NCBI RefSeq assembly: GCF_003075095.1
Contig: NZ_QCZF01000005.1
Location: 248,001 to 312,000 of the forward strand
Reading direction: 5' to 3'
Length of the DNA: 64,000 bases
Source of the DNA: Blastococcus litoris
Lineage (GTDB): Bacteria > Actinomycetota > Actinomycetes > Mycobacteriales > Geodermatophilaceae
The notes beneath the pieces are model-generated. The model saw nothing but the letters and a program-made list of their open reading frames with translations. It was not told the DNA's origin and searched no databases. Below are positions 31,681-40,196 of the stretch, one piece after another. The position numbers were made by a program, and so were the translations under genes. Within the stretch, counting starts at the first letter, position 1, and each line of letters opens with the position of its first letter.

Positions 31681-32535
31681 ATGACCATGCCGTACTACGC
31701 CTCTCCCGAACAGCTCATGCGGGACCGCTCGGAGTACGCCCGCAAGGGCATCTCCCGCGGCCGCAGCGTCGCCGTCCTCACGTATGCCGACGGGGTCCTC
31801 TTCATCGCCGAGAACCCCAGCTCGACCCTGCACAAGGTGGGCGAGCTCTACGACCGCATCGGCTTCGCGGCCGTCGGCCGCTACAGCGAGTTCGAGAGCC
31901 TGCGCGTCGCGGGCGTGCGCCTGGCCGACGTGCGCGGCTACTCCTACAACCGGCGCGACGTCACCGGCCGGGTCATCGCGAACGCCTACGCCCAGACCCT
32001 CGGCGAGATCTTCACCCAGCAGACCAAGCCGTTCGAGGTCGAGCTCTGCGTCGCCGAGGTCGGGGACCGTCCGGAGGCCGACCAGCTCTACCGCCTCACC
32101 TTCGACGGTTCGATCGTCGACGAGCCGGACTTCGTGGTCATGGGCGGTCAGGCCGAGGCCGTGACGGGCAACCTGCGCGAGCACTTCCACTCCGGCATGG
32201 GCCTGTCCGACGCCCTGGACGTCGGCGTGCGCGCCCTGTCCGCGGTCAGCCCCGTCACCGCGGGCGCCACCAACGGCGGGCCCACCCGCCTCACCGGTGC
32301 CCAGCTCGAGGTCGCGGTGCTCGACCGGCGCCGCCCCAAGCGCGCCTTCCGCCGGGTCACCGGCTCCGCCCTCCGCCGGCTGCTCGGCGAGGAGGCCACG
32401 CCCGACGCCGTCCAGGACGCCCCGGCGACCGCTGCCCACGCGCCCAGCGTCTCCGAGCCGGGCACGCCCGCCGGCCTGGGCGATCCGGCCAACCCCGACA
32501 CCGCGGGCGGAGCCGAGCACACCCCGCAGGACTGA
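31681..32535 (+). CDS. prcA: 20S proteasome alpha subunit PrcA
   Basis: 284 residues. N-terminal [43 protein letters not shown] is the gate and first helix of actinobacterial alpha subunits; [21 protein letters not shown] follows. The seven-member alpha ring controls entry and offers the pockets for the ATPase tail. Residues beyond about 235 form a Pro/Ala/Thr-rich tail longer than the folded core requires, a common variable feature. ATG at 31681 follows prcB by three bases. Confidence 0.96.
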   Translation: MTMPYYASPEQLMRDRSEYARKGISRGRSVAVLTYADGVLFIAENPSSTLHKVGELYDRIGFAAVGRYSEFESLRVAGVRLADVRGYSYNRRDVTGRVIANAYAQTLGEIFTQQTKPFEVELCVAEVGDRPEADQLYRLTFDGSIVDEPDFVVMGGQAEAVTGNLREHFHSGMGLSDALDVGVRALSAVSPVTAGATNGGPTRLTGAQLEVAVLDRRRPKRAFRRVTGSALRRLLGEEATPDAVQDAPATAAHAPSVSEPGTPAGLGDPANPDTAGGAEHTPQD

Positions 32536-32536
32536 C

Positions 32537-32881
32537 ATGCCGAACTACCGCGTCAACGAGGACGCCCTGGAGCAGGCCCGGAAGCTCATCGACGCCGGGA
32601 AGGTCGACGTCGACACCGAGTGGTCCGACGCCGCCCCCAGCGCCGACGACGGCAACGCCGAGATCGAGGCGCACGGCTACGAGGGCTACGGGCGGTGGCA
32701 CCTCGCCGTCGACCCGGATGCGTCCGAGGAGACGAAGGGCCGGTACAAGTTCCCGTACGGCGACTTCTCGACGGTCAACCGCGCCGCGCTGATCCACGGC
32801 AAGCAGCGCGCCGCGCAGAACGACCACGACGCCATCGAGAAGGCGTTCAGCGAGCTCCTGGACCGGCTGGACGGCGAGTGA
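32537..32881 (+). CDS. Small conserved protein between prcA and pafA, function unknown
   Basis: 114 residues, soluble and acidic. YRVNEDALEQARKLIDAGKVDVDTEWSDAAPSA, then GYEGYGRWHLAVDPDASEETKGRYKFPYGDFSTVNRAALIHGKQRAAQNDH, and a final helix FSELLDRLD. I recall related actinobacterial proteins of this length, with a conserved W-H-L...K-x-R-Y-x-F-x-Y-G-D-F core, usually not tied to the proteasome. ATG at 32537, one base after the prcA stop, makes co-translation likely. No catalytic motif is evident. Confidence 0.72.
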   Translation: MPNYRVNEDALEQARKLIDAGKVDVDTEWSDAAPSADDGNAEIEAHGYEGYGRWHLAVDPDASEETKGRYKFPYGDFSTVNRAALIHGKQRAAQNDHDAIEKAFSELLDRLDGE

Positions 32882-32951
32882 GCCGGCGAACGTTCACCTG
32901 GTCGTGACCCGTCCTGTGGCACGGGACACGCGCTCTGTCGCCCGGGCGGCC

Positions 32952-32957
32952 TAGTCT
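32952..32957 (+). promoter_or_regulatory. Predicted -10 box (TAGTCT) for pafA
   Basis: TAGTCT ends six bases before the pafA GTG and no ribosome site is seen in the 82-base gap, so pafA probably has its own leaderless transcript. Confidence 0.45.
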
Positions 32958-32963
32958 CGGATC

Positions 32964-34322
32964 GTGGACCGACGGATCTTCGGCATCGAGACCGAGTACG
33001 GCGTCACGTGCACCTTCAAGGGCCAGCGCCGGCTGTCCCCGGACGAGGTCGCCCGCTATCTCTTCCGGCGCGTGGTCTCCTGGGGCCGCAGCTCCAACGT
33101 GTTCCTGCGCAACGGCTCCCGGCTCTACCTCGACGTCGGCAGCCACCCCGAGTACGCCACTGCCGAGTGCGACGACCTCACCGAGCTCGTCGTCCACGAC
33201 AAGGCGGGGGAGCGGATCCTCGAAGGCCTGCTGGTCGACGCCGAGCAGCGCCTCGCCGAGGAAGGCGTCACCGGCGACATCTACCTGTTCAAGAACAACA
33301 CCGACTCCGCCGGCAACAGCTACGGCTGCCACGAGAACTACCTCGTCGGTCGGCACGGCGAGTTCAGCAGGCTCGCCGACGTCCTCATCCCATTCCTCGT
33401 CAGCCGGCAGATCGTCGTCGGCGCCGGCAAGGTGCTGCAGACGCCGCGGGGCGCCATCTACTGCGTCAGCCAGCGCGCCGAGCACATCTGGGAGGGCGTC
33501 TCCAGCGCCACGACGCGCTCCCGGCCGATCATCAACACCCGCGACGAGCCGCACGCCGACGCCGAACGCTACCGGCGGCTGCACGTCATCGTCGGCGACT
33601 CCAACATGAGCGAGACGACGACGCTGCTGAAGGTCACGATGACCGACCTCGTGCTGCGGATGATCGAGGCCGGCACCCCGATCAAGGACATGACGCTGGA
33701 AAACCCGATCCGGGCCATCCGCGAGATCAGCCACGACATGACCGGCCGCCGCAAGGTCCGCCTCGCCAACGGCAAGGAGATGTCGGCGCTGGAGATCCAG
33801 TCCGAGTACCACTCCCGGGCCATGGAGTTCGTCGACCGCGAGGGCTGCAGCGCCGAGCACCGGCAGATGCTGGAGCTGTGGGGCCGGGTCCTCAAGGCCG
33901 TCGACACCGAGGACCTGTCGCTGATCGACCGGGAGGTCGACTGGGCGATCAAGTTCAGCCTGCTCGAGCGGTACCGGGCCAAGCGCGACCTGCCGCTGAG
34001 CCACCCGCGGATCGCCCAGATGGACCTCGCCTACCACGACATCAGCCGCCGGCGCGGCCTCTACTACCTGCTGGAGCGGGCCGGCCAGGTCGAGCGGGTC
34101 GCCCACGAGCCGCGCATCTTCGAGGCCAAGAACGTGCCGCCGCAGACCACCCGCGCGAAGCTCCGCGGCGAGTTCATCCGCAAGGCCCAGGAGAAGCGCC
34201 GCGACTTCACCGTCGACTGGGTGCACCTCAAGCTCAACGACCAGGCGCAGCGCACCGTGCTGTGCAAGGACCCGTTCAAGGCCGTCGACGACCGCGTGGA
34301 CAAGCTCATCGCGAGCATGTGA
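32964..34322 (+). CDS. pafA: Pup-protein ligase PafA
   Basis: 452 residues. The enzyme activates the C-terminal Glu of Pup with ATP and forms an isopeptide bond to substrate lysine. [14 protein letters not shown] carries the catalytic Glu/Tyr motif; [41 protein letters not shown] and [22 protein letters not shown] match the ligase core shared with Dop. It lacks the Dop loop. The C-terminal domain ends [13 protein letters not shown] at 32964. Confidence 0.96.
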   Translation: MDRRIFGIETEYGVTCTFKGQRRLSPDEVARYLFRRVVSWGRSSNVFLRNGSRLYLDVGSHPEYATAECDDLTELVVHDKAGERILEGLLVDAEQRLAEEGVTGDIYLFKNNTDSAGNSYGCHENYLVGRHGEFSRLADVLIPFLVSRQIVVGAGKVLQTPRGAIYCVSQRAEHIWEGVSSATTRSRPIINTRDEPHADAERYRRLHVIVGDSNMSETTTLLKVTMTDLVLRMIEAGTPIKDMTLENPIRAIREISHDMTGRRKVRLANGKEMSALEIQSEYHSRAMEFVDREGCSAEHRQMLELWGRVLKAVDTEDLSLIDREVDWAIKFSLLERYRAKRDLPLSHPRIAQMDLAYHDISRRRGLYYLLERAGQVERVAHEPRIFEAKNVPPQTTRAKLRGEFIRKAQEKRRDFTVDWVHLKLNDQAQRTVLCKDPFKAVDDRVDKLIASM

Positions 34323-34326
34323 GCGG

Positions 34327-34620
34327 TCAGGGCGCCTCGACCGCGGAGATCCGGTACTTCCGGACGTCGGCGGAGAGGAGTTCCGGCACCTGCGGCTGCG
34401 GCGCGTCGGGACCGCCCGAGGAGCGGAAGCGCAGCAGGTCCTCGTCGGACTCCCAGCGCTCGTAGACGGTGATGCGCTCGGCGTCGAGCGGGTCGGCCGC
34501 CTGCGTGAAGTCCAGGCAGCCCGGAGCAGCTCGCGCCAGCCGGGCGACGTCGACGACCGCCGCCAGGTAGCGGCCGCGATCGGCGGCGGCGACCCGCAGC
34601 CACCCGGCCACGATGATCAC
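34327..34620 (-). CDS. Antibiotic biosynthesis monooxygenase (ABM) domain protein
   Basis: 97 residues with the ferredoxin-like ABM fold: [64 protein letters not shown]. Such small dimers are quinol monooxygenase or stress-related oxygenase relatives; the substrate is unknown. GTG at 34620 overlaps the TGA of the DUF3866 gene upstream (GTGA), so it is the second gene of that unit. It converges with pafA, four bases apart. Confidence 0.8.
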   Translation of the reverse strand: MIIVAGWLRVAAADRGRYLAAVVDVARLARAAPGCLDFTQAADPLDAERITVYERWESDEDLLRFRSSGGPDAPQPQVPELLSADVRKYRISAVEAP

Positions 34621-35741
34621 GGGGCGGGCTCGGCCTCGGGGACCGGCACCCGCAGCGCGGCGAAGCGCCCCGCCGCCGCGGCCGCCAGGAAGTACGCCCG
34701 CTCCTCCGGGTAGCCGCGGCCCATCGTGCGCAGCGGCACGGGGGAGAGGACCAAGGCGTCGTCCAGGCCGTCGGTGTCCACCCAGACCACCGGGTTCCGC
34801 TCGGGCTGGCCGGCCAGGTCCTCGTCGACCTGCCCGCCGAGCTCGGAGGACAGCCCGCGCGGTGCGACCAGCGTGACCCCGCCCAGCGCCACCCGGCCGA
34901 AGGCCGTCAGCGAGTGGTGGGAGACCCCGCGGTGGCGGATGCGCGGGTCGGCGTCGGAGATCCGCAGCGCGCCGATCGCCTCGCCGCCCAGCACCGTCAC
35001 CGCGTTGCACGCCTCACCGGCGGCCACCCCGGAGAAGCCCCACGGCGTCCCGGTGCCGAGGTTGCCCGGCCCCTGGGTGACGATCGCCAGGTCGGCGCCC
35101 AGCACGTGGCGGGCGGCCAGCAGCCCGGTGTGCACCGTGACCGCCTCCAGGTCGCCGCCGAACGCCTGCCCCACGGTGATCACCCCCGCCAGCGACGACG
35201 CCAGGGTGTCCAGAGTCCGCGAGAACGCCGCGGGCAGCGCCCCGCCGTCGGTCATGACGTAGGCGACCTTGAGGTCCGGGTCGGTCGCCAGCATCCCGAT
35301 CAGGATCGCCGGCAGCGCGGAGTGCAGGTCGGCCACCACCACGGGCAGGCCGTCGAGCGAATCGGCCTCGGCCAGGAGCGCGTGGTGCTCGGTCTCCTGT
35401 TCGTCGACGCCGGTGACGGTCGCCTGCAGCGGCGTGTACCGCGCCTTCACCAGGTGCCCCGGCCCCTCCGGATCCGGCGGCAGGCGGTCGGGGACCGCCA
35501 CCACCATGGCGACGCCGCCCGTGCCCAGGCCCTGCGCCAGCGCGGTCGTGTTGAGCAGCACGTCGTCCCCGACCTGGGGGATGCCCACCAGCGACGGGTA
35601 GGCCAGCGCGGGCAGCTGGCCCTCCTCGGGCACCTCGACGGTGAGCTGGAGGCTGTCGCGGCCCCGCCGGCCGGTCGCCGTCACCCGGCCGCGCCGCCAG
35701 CGGATGCGCATGGGCGGGGGAGGGGACGAGGAGAAGGGCAT
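34617..35741 (-). CDS. DUF3866 family protein
   Basis: 374 residues. Segments such as YPSLVGIPQVGDDVLLNTTALAQGLGTGGVAMVVA (about 47-81), VVADLHSALPAILIGML, VTQGPGNLGTGTPWGFSGVAAGEACNAV and RIRHRGVSHHSLTAFGRVALG are characteristic of DUF3866. Function is unknown; the Gly-rich and His-containing conserved stretches suggest an enzyme. In many actinobacteria it lies by pafBC, as here. ATG at 35741 follows TAGCCT by six bases, a leaderless start; ATG 35711 is an alternative. Confidence 0.85.
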   Translation of the reverse strand: MPFSSSPPPPMRIRWRRGRVTATGRRGRDSLQLTVEVPEEGQLPALAYPSLVGIPQVGDDVLLNTTALAQGLGTGGVAMVVAVPDRLPPDPEGPGHLVKARYTPLQATVTGVDEQETEHHALLAEADSLDGLPVVVADLHSALPAILIGMLATDPDLKVAYVMTDGGALPAAFSRTLDTLASSLAGVITVGQAFGGDLEAVTVHTGLLAARHVLGADLAIVTQGPGNLGTGTPWGFSGVAAGEACNAVTVLGGEAIGALRISDADPRIRHRGVSHHSLTAFGRVALGGVTLVAPRGLSSELGGQVDEDLAGQPERNPVVWVDTDGLDDALVLSPVPLRTMGRGYPEERAYFLAAAAAGRFAALRVPVPEAEPAP

Positions 35742-35810
35742 GCAGGCAGGCTAGCCAGCGCCGACGACACCGGCGCACCGGAGCCGTGGCGTCTGACTAG
35801 CCTGGGCGCC
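35742..35810. promoter_or_regulatory. Divergent leaderless-type promoters (DUF3866 / pafB)
   Basis: In 69 bases, TAGCCT occurs on both strands: on the minus strand six bases before the DUF3866 ATG, on the plus strand (35798-35803) seven bases before the pafB ATG. Identical -10 boxes and near-equal spacing point to linked divergent expression. Confidence 0.5.
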
Positions 35811-36788
35811 ATGGCGGCCAAGCGGGCGGAACGACTGGTGAACCTGGTCATCGCCCTGCTCAGCACCCGGCAGTTCGTCACCGCGGCCCGGATCCGCGCC
35901 ACCGTCCCCGGCTACGAGGCCGACGACGGCTCCGAGCGCGCCGACGAGGCCTTCAAGCGGATGTTCGAGCGGGACAAGGCCGAGCTGCGCGAGATGGGCG
36001 TCCCGCTGGAGACCGGGCGCACCAGCGTCTTCGACACCGAGGACGGCTACCGCATCGCCCGCGCGGACTACGAGCTGCCCGAGATCCACCTCACCGGTGA
36101 GGAGGCCGCCGCCGTCGGGCTGGCGCTGCGGCTGTGGGAGTCCGCCCAGCTGGCCGGCCCCGCGCACAGCGCCCTGGTCAAGCTCAAGGCCGCGGGCATC
36201 GACGTGGACAGCTCCCGCGCCATCCCGCTGCAACCCCGCCTGGACGCCGGCGAGCCGGCGTTCGAGCCCTGCTACGCCGCCGCCCGCGACCGCCGCCAGC
36301 TCGAGTTCGGCTACCAGCGGCCCGACGAGGACACCCCGGCACGCCGCCGTGTCCAGCCGTGGGGCGTCGTCGCCTGGCACGGCCGCTGGTACCTCGTCGG
36401 GCAGGACCTCGACCGGCGGGCGCCCCGCGTCTTCCGCCTCTCCCGCGTCGTCGGGGCGCCGAAGGCCACCGGCCCGGCGAACGCCTTCGAGCCGCCGGAG
36501 GGCCTGGACCTCAGCGAGGTGGTCGCCGGTCAGGTGACCGGTGAGGAGCAGCTCGTGGTCGTCCGCGCCCGTCCGGGCACGGCCATCGGGCTGCGCCGGC
36601 ACGCCACCCCGCTCGGCCCGGCCGAGGACGGTGACGACCGGCTCCAGCTGCGCACCACCGAGCCCGGCAGCCTCGCCGACCAGCTCGCCGCCTACGGCGC
36701 CGACGTCCTCGTCGAGGCGCCCGGCGAGATGCGCGAGGCCGTCATCGCGCGCCTGACCCGGCTGGCCGCCATGGCGACGCCGGCATGA
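35811..36788 (+). CDS. pafB: PafB, WYL-domain transcription regulator
   Basis: 325 residues. A winged-helix N-terminus (RAERLVNLVIALLSTRQFVTAARIRATVPGY) leads to DEAFKRMFERDKAELREMGVPLE. The WYL domain (about 150-235) has RVQPWGVVAWHGRWYLVGQDLDRRAPRVFRLSRV, followed by the WCX extension. With PafC it forms PafBC, which in mycobacteria activates a large LexA-independent set of DNA-repair genes. ATG at 35811. Its TGA overlaps the pafC ATG (ATGA). Confidence 0.93.
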   Translation: MAAKRAERLVNLVIALLSTRQFVTAARIRATVPGYEADDGSERADEAFKRMFERDKAELREMGVPLETGRTSVFDTEDGYRIARADYELPEIHLTGEEAAAVGLALRLWESAQLAGPAHSALVKLKAAGIDVDSSRAIPLQPRLDAGEPAFEPCYAAARDRRQLEFGYQRPDEDTPARRRVQPWGVVAWHGRWYLVGQDLDRRAPRVFRLSRVVGAPKATGPANAFEPPEGLDLSEVVAGQVTGEEQLVVVRARPGTAIGLRRHATPLGPAEDGDDRLQLRTTEPGSLADQLAAYGADVLVEAPGEMREAVIARLTRLAAMATPA

Positions 36789-37762
36789 CCGCCACCGGCA
36801 CGACCGACCGCATGACCCGCCTGCTCGCGCTGGTCCCCTACCTGACCGCCCGCGCGGACGGCGTCCGGGTGGCCGAGGCCGCCCGCGACTTCGGGGTCAC
36901 CGAGCGCCAGCTGCGCAGCGACCTCGAGCTGCTCTGGATGTGCGGCCTGCCCGGGTACGGCCCCGGCGACCTCATCGACCTCTCGTTCGAGGGCGACCGG
37001 GTCCGCGTCACCTTCCCGGCCGGCATGGTCCGGCCGCTGCGCCTGACCACCGACGAGGCCGTCGCGCTCGTCGTCGCCCTGAAGACCCTGCTGGAGCTGC
37101 CCGGCCTCGCCGAGCGGGACGCCGTCAGCCGTGCGCTGGCCAAGGTCTCGGCCGCTGCCGGCCACGCCGCCGAAGGCGTCACGCCCGTCGCCGTGAGCGT
37201 CGACGCGCGGGAGGAGGCGCTCGCCGTCGTCCGCGACGGCCTGGAGCGCAAGCGCGCCCTGCACCTGCACTACTACGTGCCCACCCGCGACGAGCGGACC
37301 GAGCGGACCGTCGACCCCATGCGCCTGCTCCTGGTCGACGGGAAGTGGTACCTCGAGGCGTGGTGCCGCCGGTCCGAGGGCGTGCGGCTGTTCCGGCTCG
37401 ACCGGGTCGACGACGTCGTCGTCCTCGACGAGCGGGCCGCACCGCCCCCGGAGGCGCACGAGCGGGACGTCGACAACGGCGTCTACCAGCCCGACCCGGA
37501 CTCGCCGGCGGTCCGCCTGCGGCTCTCCCGGGGCGCACGCTGGGTGGCCGACTACTACCCGGTCGACTCGGTGCAGCCGGTCGAGGACCCGCCCGGTGGC
37601 CTCGCGGTGACGGTCCGCACGCAGGACCTGGCCTGGGCGCGCCGGCTGGTCGCCTCGCTCGGCGGTGAGGCGCTGGTGGACGAGCCGGCCGATCTCGCCA
37701 CCCAGGTCGCCGCCGACGCGCGTGCCGCGCTGGCCCGCTACGGGGTCGGGCCCACCGGCTAG
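36785..37762 (+). CDS. pafC: PafC, WYL-domain transcription regulator
   Basis: 325 residues, same layout as PafB: winged helix (RMTRLLALVPYLTARADGVRVAEAARDFGVTERQLRSDLELL), WYL domain (TVDPMRLLLVDGKWYLEAWCRRSEGVRLFRLDRV, about 178-212) and a WCX end. It works as the second half of PafBC. Its TAG stop (37760-37762) forms the first three bases of the -10 box of the following small gene. Confidence 0.93.
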   Translation: MTATGTTDRMTRLLALVPYLTARADGVRVAEAARDFGVTERQLRSDLELLWMCGLPGYGPGDLIDLSFEGDRVRVTFPAGMVRPLRLTTDEAVALVVALKTLLELPGLAERDAVSRALAKVSAAAGHAAEGVTPVAVSVDAREEALAVVRDGLERKRALHLHYYVPTRDERTERTVDPMRLLLVDGKWYLEAWCRRSEGVRLFRLDRVDDVVVLDERAAPPPEAHERDVDNGVYQPDPDSPAVRLRLSRGARWVADYYPVDSVQPVEDPPGGLAVTVRTQDLAWARRLVASLGGEALVDEPADLATQVAADARAALARYGVGPTG

Positions 37763-37765
37763 GGT
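37760..37765 (+). promoter_or_regulatory. Predicted -10 box (TAGGGT) made partly of the pafC stop codon
   Basis: TAGGGT begins with the TAG stop of pafC and ends six bases before the GTG of the 71-residue protein gene. No ribosome site is present there. Confidence 0.4.
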
Positions 37766-37771
37766 CGCCGC

Positions 37772-37987
37772 GTGCTGTTCTGGATCCTGCTGGCCGCCGC
37801 GGTGGTGCTCGCGCTGCTCGTGCTGGGCGTCGTGGCCTACGGCGTGCTGGGCGCGTTCGGCCGGCTGAACCGGGAGCTCGCGGCCGCGGAGCGCGACGCC
37901 CGCCCCCTGCTGGAGCAGGTCCAGGCGACGGTGGACCGGGCGGGGGCAACCGCGCGGGGCCCGGGATCCGAACGCCCTTCGGCGTAG
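37772..37987 (+). CDS. Small single-span membrane protein upstream of tatA
   Basis: 71 residues. One membrane segment (2-29, LFWILLAAAVVLALLVLGVVAYGVLGAF) is followed by an amphipathic helix (NRELAAAERDARPLLEQVQATVDRAG) and a short polar end. The shape resembles TatA-like or DUF948-like small proteins but without their motifs. It lies 33 bases before tatA on the same strand, so a link to the Tat system is possible. GTG at 37772 is set by the -10 spacing. Confidence 0.65.
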   Translation: MLFWILLAAAVVLALLVLGVVAYGVLGAFGRLNRELAAAERDARPLLEQVQATVDRAGATARGPGSERPSA

Positions 37988-38020
37988 CATTCCCCGGAGA
38001 CCCACACCCCTGGAGGACCA

Positions 38021-38341
38021 GTGAATCTCGGCCCGCTGGAGATCGGCCTAATCATCCTGGCGATCCTGCTGCTGTTCGGCTACAAGAAGCTGCCCGACGC
38101 CTCGCGCTCCCTCGGCCGCTCGCTGCGGATCTTCAAGGGCGAGATGAAGGGCATGAAGGACGACGACGTGCGCGGCAAGGACGCCGCCCGGACGACCGTT
38201 CGCGGCGAGATCGTGCCGCCCACCCCGGCCGACAGCGACCTGACCGCCCAGCTGCACGAGGAGGCCCGCGTCGCCGAGGCGCGCGCCGCGGAGCTGCGCG
38301 CCCGCGCCGAGCAGTCCCGCGCGGCCGACGGCACCCGCTGA
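38021..38341 (+). CDS. tatA: Sec-independent translocase subunit TatA
   Basis: 106 residues. Short N-terminal membrane helix (LGPLEIGLIILAILLLFGYKKLPD, 3-26) with the Phe-Gly hinge and an amphipathic helix (ASRSLGRSLRIFKGEMKGMKDDD), then a charged Ala/Glu-rich tail. TatA oligomers form the passage for folded proteins with twin-arginine signals. GTG at 38021 has GGAGG nine bases ahead. tatC follows 26 bases later. Confidence 0.93.
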   Translation: MNLGPLEIGLIILAILLLFGYKKLPDASRSLGRSLRIFKGEMKGMKDDDVRGKDAARTTVRGEIVPPTPADSDLTAQLHEEARVAEARAAELRARAEQSRAADGTR

Positions 38342-38367
38342 CCCACCCCGTACCAGGCAGGACGACG

Positions 38368-39261
38368 GTGAGCGGTCCGCGGCTGCGTCGGCGCCGCGCA
38401 CCCCGCGACGCCGAGGCGACCATGTCGCTGGTGGCCCACCTCACCGAGCTGCGCAACCGCATCGCCAAGGCGCTGCTGGCGCTCCTGGTCGCCACGGCGG
38501 TCGCGTTCTGGTGGTACGAGCACGGTCTCGGTGACTTCATCCGCGCTCCCTACTGCGGCCTGGACCCCGACCTCCGCTTCCCGCAGGACGACGGCCCCTG
38601 CGGCCTGCTGATCACCGATGTCTTCGGCGGCGTCTTCATCCGGCTCAAGGTCGCGTTCCTGGCCGGCGCGGTGCTCTCGGCGCCGGTCTGGCTGTACCAG
38701 CTCTGGGCGTTCATCACGCCCGGCCTCAAGCGCAACGAGAAGCGGTACGGCCTCACGTTCGTCGCCGTCTCCACGCTGCTGTTCGCGCTCGGGGCTCTCC
38801 TGGCCTACATCTCGCTGTCGGCCGGCCTCGAGCTCCTGCTGAGCCTGGCGGGGGACGGCGTCGTCGTCGCCCTGACCGCGCAGGACTACATCGGCTTCGT
38901 GCTGGCGCTGCTCGTGGCGTTCGGCGTCAGCTTCGAGGTGCCGCTGATCGCGATCGCGCTGAACCTCGTCGGCGTCCTCAGCTACGAGGTGCTGCGCAGG
39001 AGCCGGCGCTGGATCTTCTTCCTCACCATCGTGTTCGCCGCGTTCGTGACGCCCACCCAGGACCCGTTCACCATGCTGCTCATGGCCGGGCCGATGATCC
39101 TGCTGTTCGAGCTGGCCATCCAGATCGCCCGCGTCGTGGACCGGCGCCGGGCCAGGCGCGAGGCGCTCGAGCACTTCCACGACCTCGACGACGACGAGGC
39201 CTCCCCGCTCGACGCGCGGCCGTCGTCGCTGGACGACGCCCCGTCGCCCACCCCCCGATGA
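38368..39261 (+). CDS. tatC: Sec-independent translocase subunit TatC
   Basis: 297 residues, six membrane helices. MSLVAHLTELRNRIAKALLALLVA (about 18-41) is the TatC cytoplasmic start with the Glu of the signal-peptide site; APVWLYQLWAFITPGLKRNEKR and FVTPTQDPFTMLLMAGPMILLFE are the other conserved stretches. The C-terminal 50 residues are charged and disordered. GTG at 38368, with AGGACGACG upstream. Confidence 0.94.
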   Translation: MSGPRLRRRRAPRDAEATMSLVAHLTELRNRIAKALLALLVATAVAFWWYEHGLGDFIRAPYCGLDPDLRFPQDDGPCGLLITDVFGGVFIRLKVAFLAGAVLSAPVWLYQLWAFITPGLKRNEKRYGLTFVAVSTLLFALGALLAYISLSAGLELLLSLAGDGVVVALTAQDYIGFVLALLVAFGVSFEVPLIAIALNLVGVLSYEVLRRSRRWIFFLTIVFAAFVTPTQDPFTMLLMAGPMILLFELAIQIARVVDRRRARREALEHFHDLDDDEASPLDARPSSLDDAPSPTPR

Positions 39262-39271
39262 CACGGCCCCG

Positions 39272-40162
39272 ATGACGGCGGACGTCGCCCTCCTCGTCAG
39301 CCCGTCGGCGGGCCGTGGCCGTGGCACCGCGCTGGCCGCGGGCGTCCTCGCCGCGTTCCGCGACGCGGGCTTCACCCCGGAGGTGCTGCCGGCCACCAGC
39401 GGTGCCGACGGCGAGCAGCTCGCCGCGAAGGCCGTCGCCGCCGGGACCCGGGCAGTGGTGGCCGTCGGCGGGGACGGCACCGTGCACGCCGCCCTGCAGG
39501 CCGTCGCCGGGAGGGCGACGCCGCTGGGGATGGTCCCGGCCGGAACGGGCAACGACCTGGTTCGGGCACTGGGCGGACCGGACGAGCCGGTCGCCGCGGC
39601 CCGCGCCGCCGCGGAGGACCTCGCGGCCGGCACCAGCCGGGCCGTCGATGCCGGCCGCACCGGCGACCGGTGGTGGGCGACGGTCCTCTGCTGCGGGTTC
39701 GACTCTGCGGTGAGCGACCGCGCCAACCGGCTGCGCTGGCCCCGGGGACGCCGTCGCTACGACGTCGCCGTCCTGGCCGAGCTGGCCCGCCTCCGGCCGC
39801 GCGAGCTCACGCTCGTGCTCGACGGGGAGTCGCAGACGCTGCCGATCACGCTGGTCGCCGTCGGCAACACCGCCTGGTACGGCGGCGGGCTGAAGGTCTG
39901 CCCGGGCGCCGACCCGTCGGACGGCCTCTTCGACGTCACCGTGGTCGGCGCCTCCACGCGCCTCGAGCTGATGCGCACCAAGCCGCGGCTGACCACCGGC
40001 ACGCACGTCGACCACCCGTCGGTGTCGGTGTTCCGCGCATCCCGGGTGGAGCTGTCGAGCCCGGGCGTCACCACCTACGCCGACGGCGAGCCGGTCGCCC
40101 CGCTGCCCGCGGTCGCCGAGTGCGTCCCGGGCGCGCTGCACGTGGTGGGCACCGGGCGCTGA
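39272..40162 (+). CDS. Diacylglycerol kinase-like lipid kinase (YegS/DgkB family)
   Basis: 296 residues. LLVSPSAGRGRGTALAAG (about 7-24), VVAVGGDGTVHAALQAV (near 64, the Gly-Gly-Asp-Gly-Thr signature) and GMVPAGTGNDLVRALG (near 89) form the catalytic domain; CCGFDSAVSDRANRLRWPRG and the final LSSPGVTTYADGEPVAPLP make the second domain. The enzyme phosphorylates a lipid such as diacylglycerol on the inner membrane face, feeding phosphatidic acid or lipomannan synthesis; the exact lipid is not evident. ATG at 39272, 10 bases after tatC. Confidence 0.88.
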   Translation: MTADVALLVSPSAGRGRGTALAAGVLAAFRDAGFTPEVLPATSGADGEQLAAKAVAAGTRAVVAVGGDGTVHAALQAVAGRATPLGMVPAGTGNDLVRALGGPDEPVAAARAAAEDLAAGTSRAVDAGRTGDRWWATVLCCGFDSAVSDRANRLRWPRGRRRYDVAVLAELARLRPRELTLVLDGESQTLPITLVAVGNTAWYGGGLKVCPGADPSDGLFDVTVVGASTRLELMRTKPRLTTGTHVDHPSVSVFRASRVELSSPGVTTYADGEPVAPLPAVAECVPGALHVVGTGR

Positions 40163-40183
40163 GCCCGACCGCCGGGAGGTCCC

Positions 40184-40189
40184 TACTGT
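40184..40189 (+). promoter_or_regulatory. Predicted -10 box (TACTGT) for helY
   Basis: TACTGT ends seven bases before the ATG at 40197, favouring that start over the GTG at 40188, which overlaps the box. Confidence 0.35.
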
Positions 40190-40196
40190 GGGGGGC

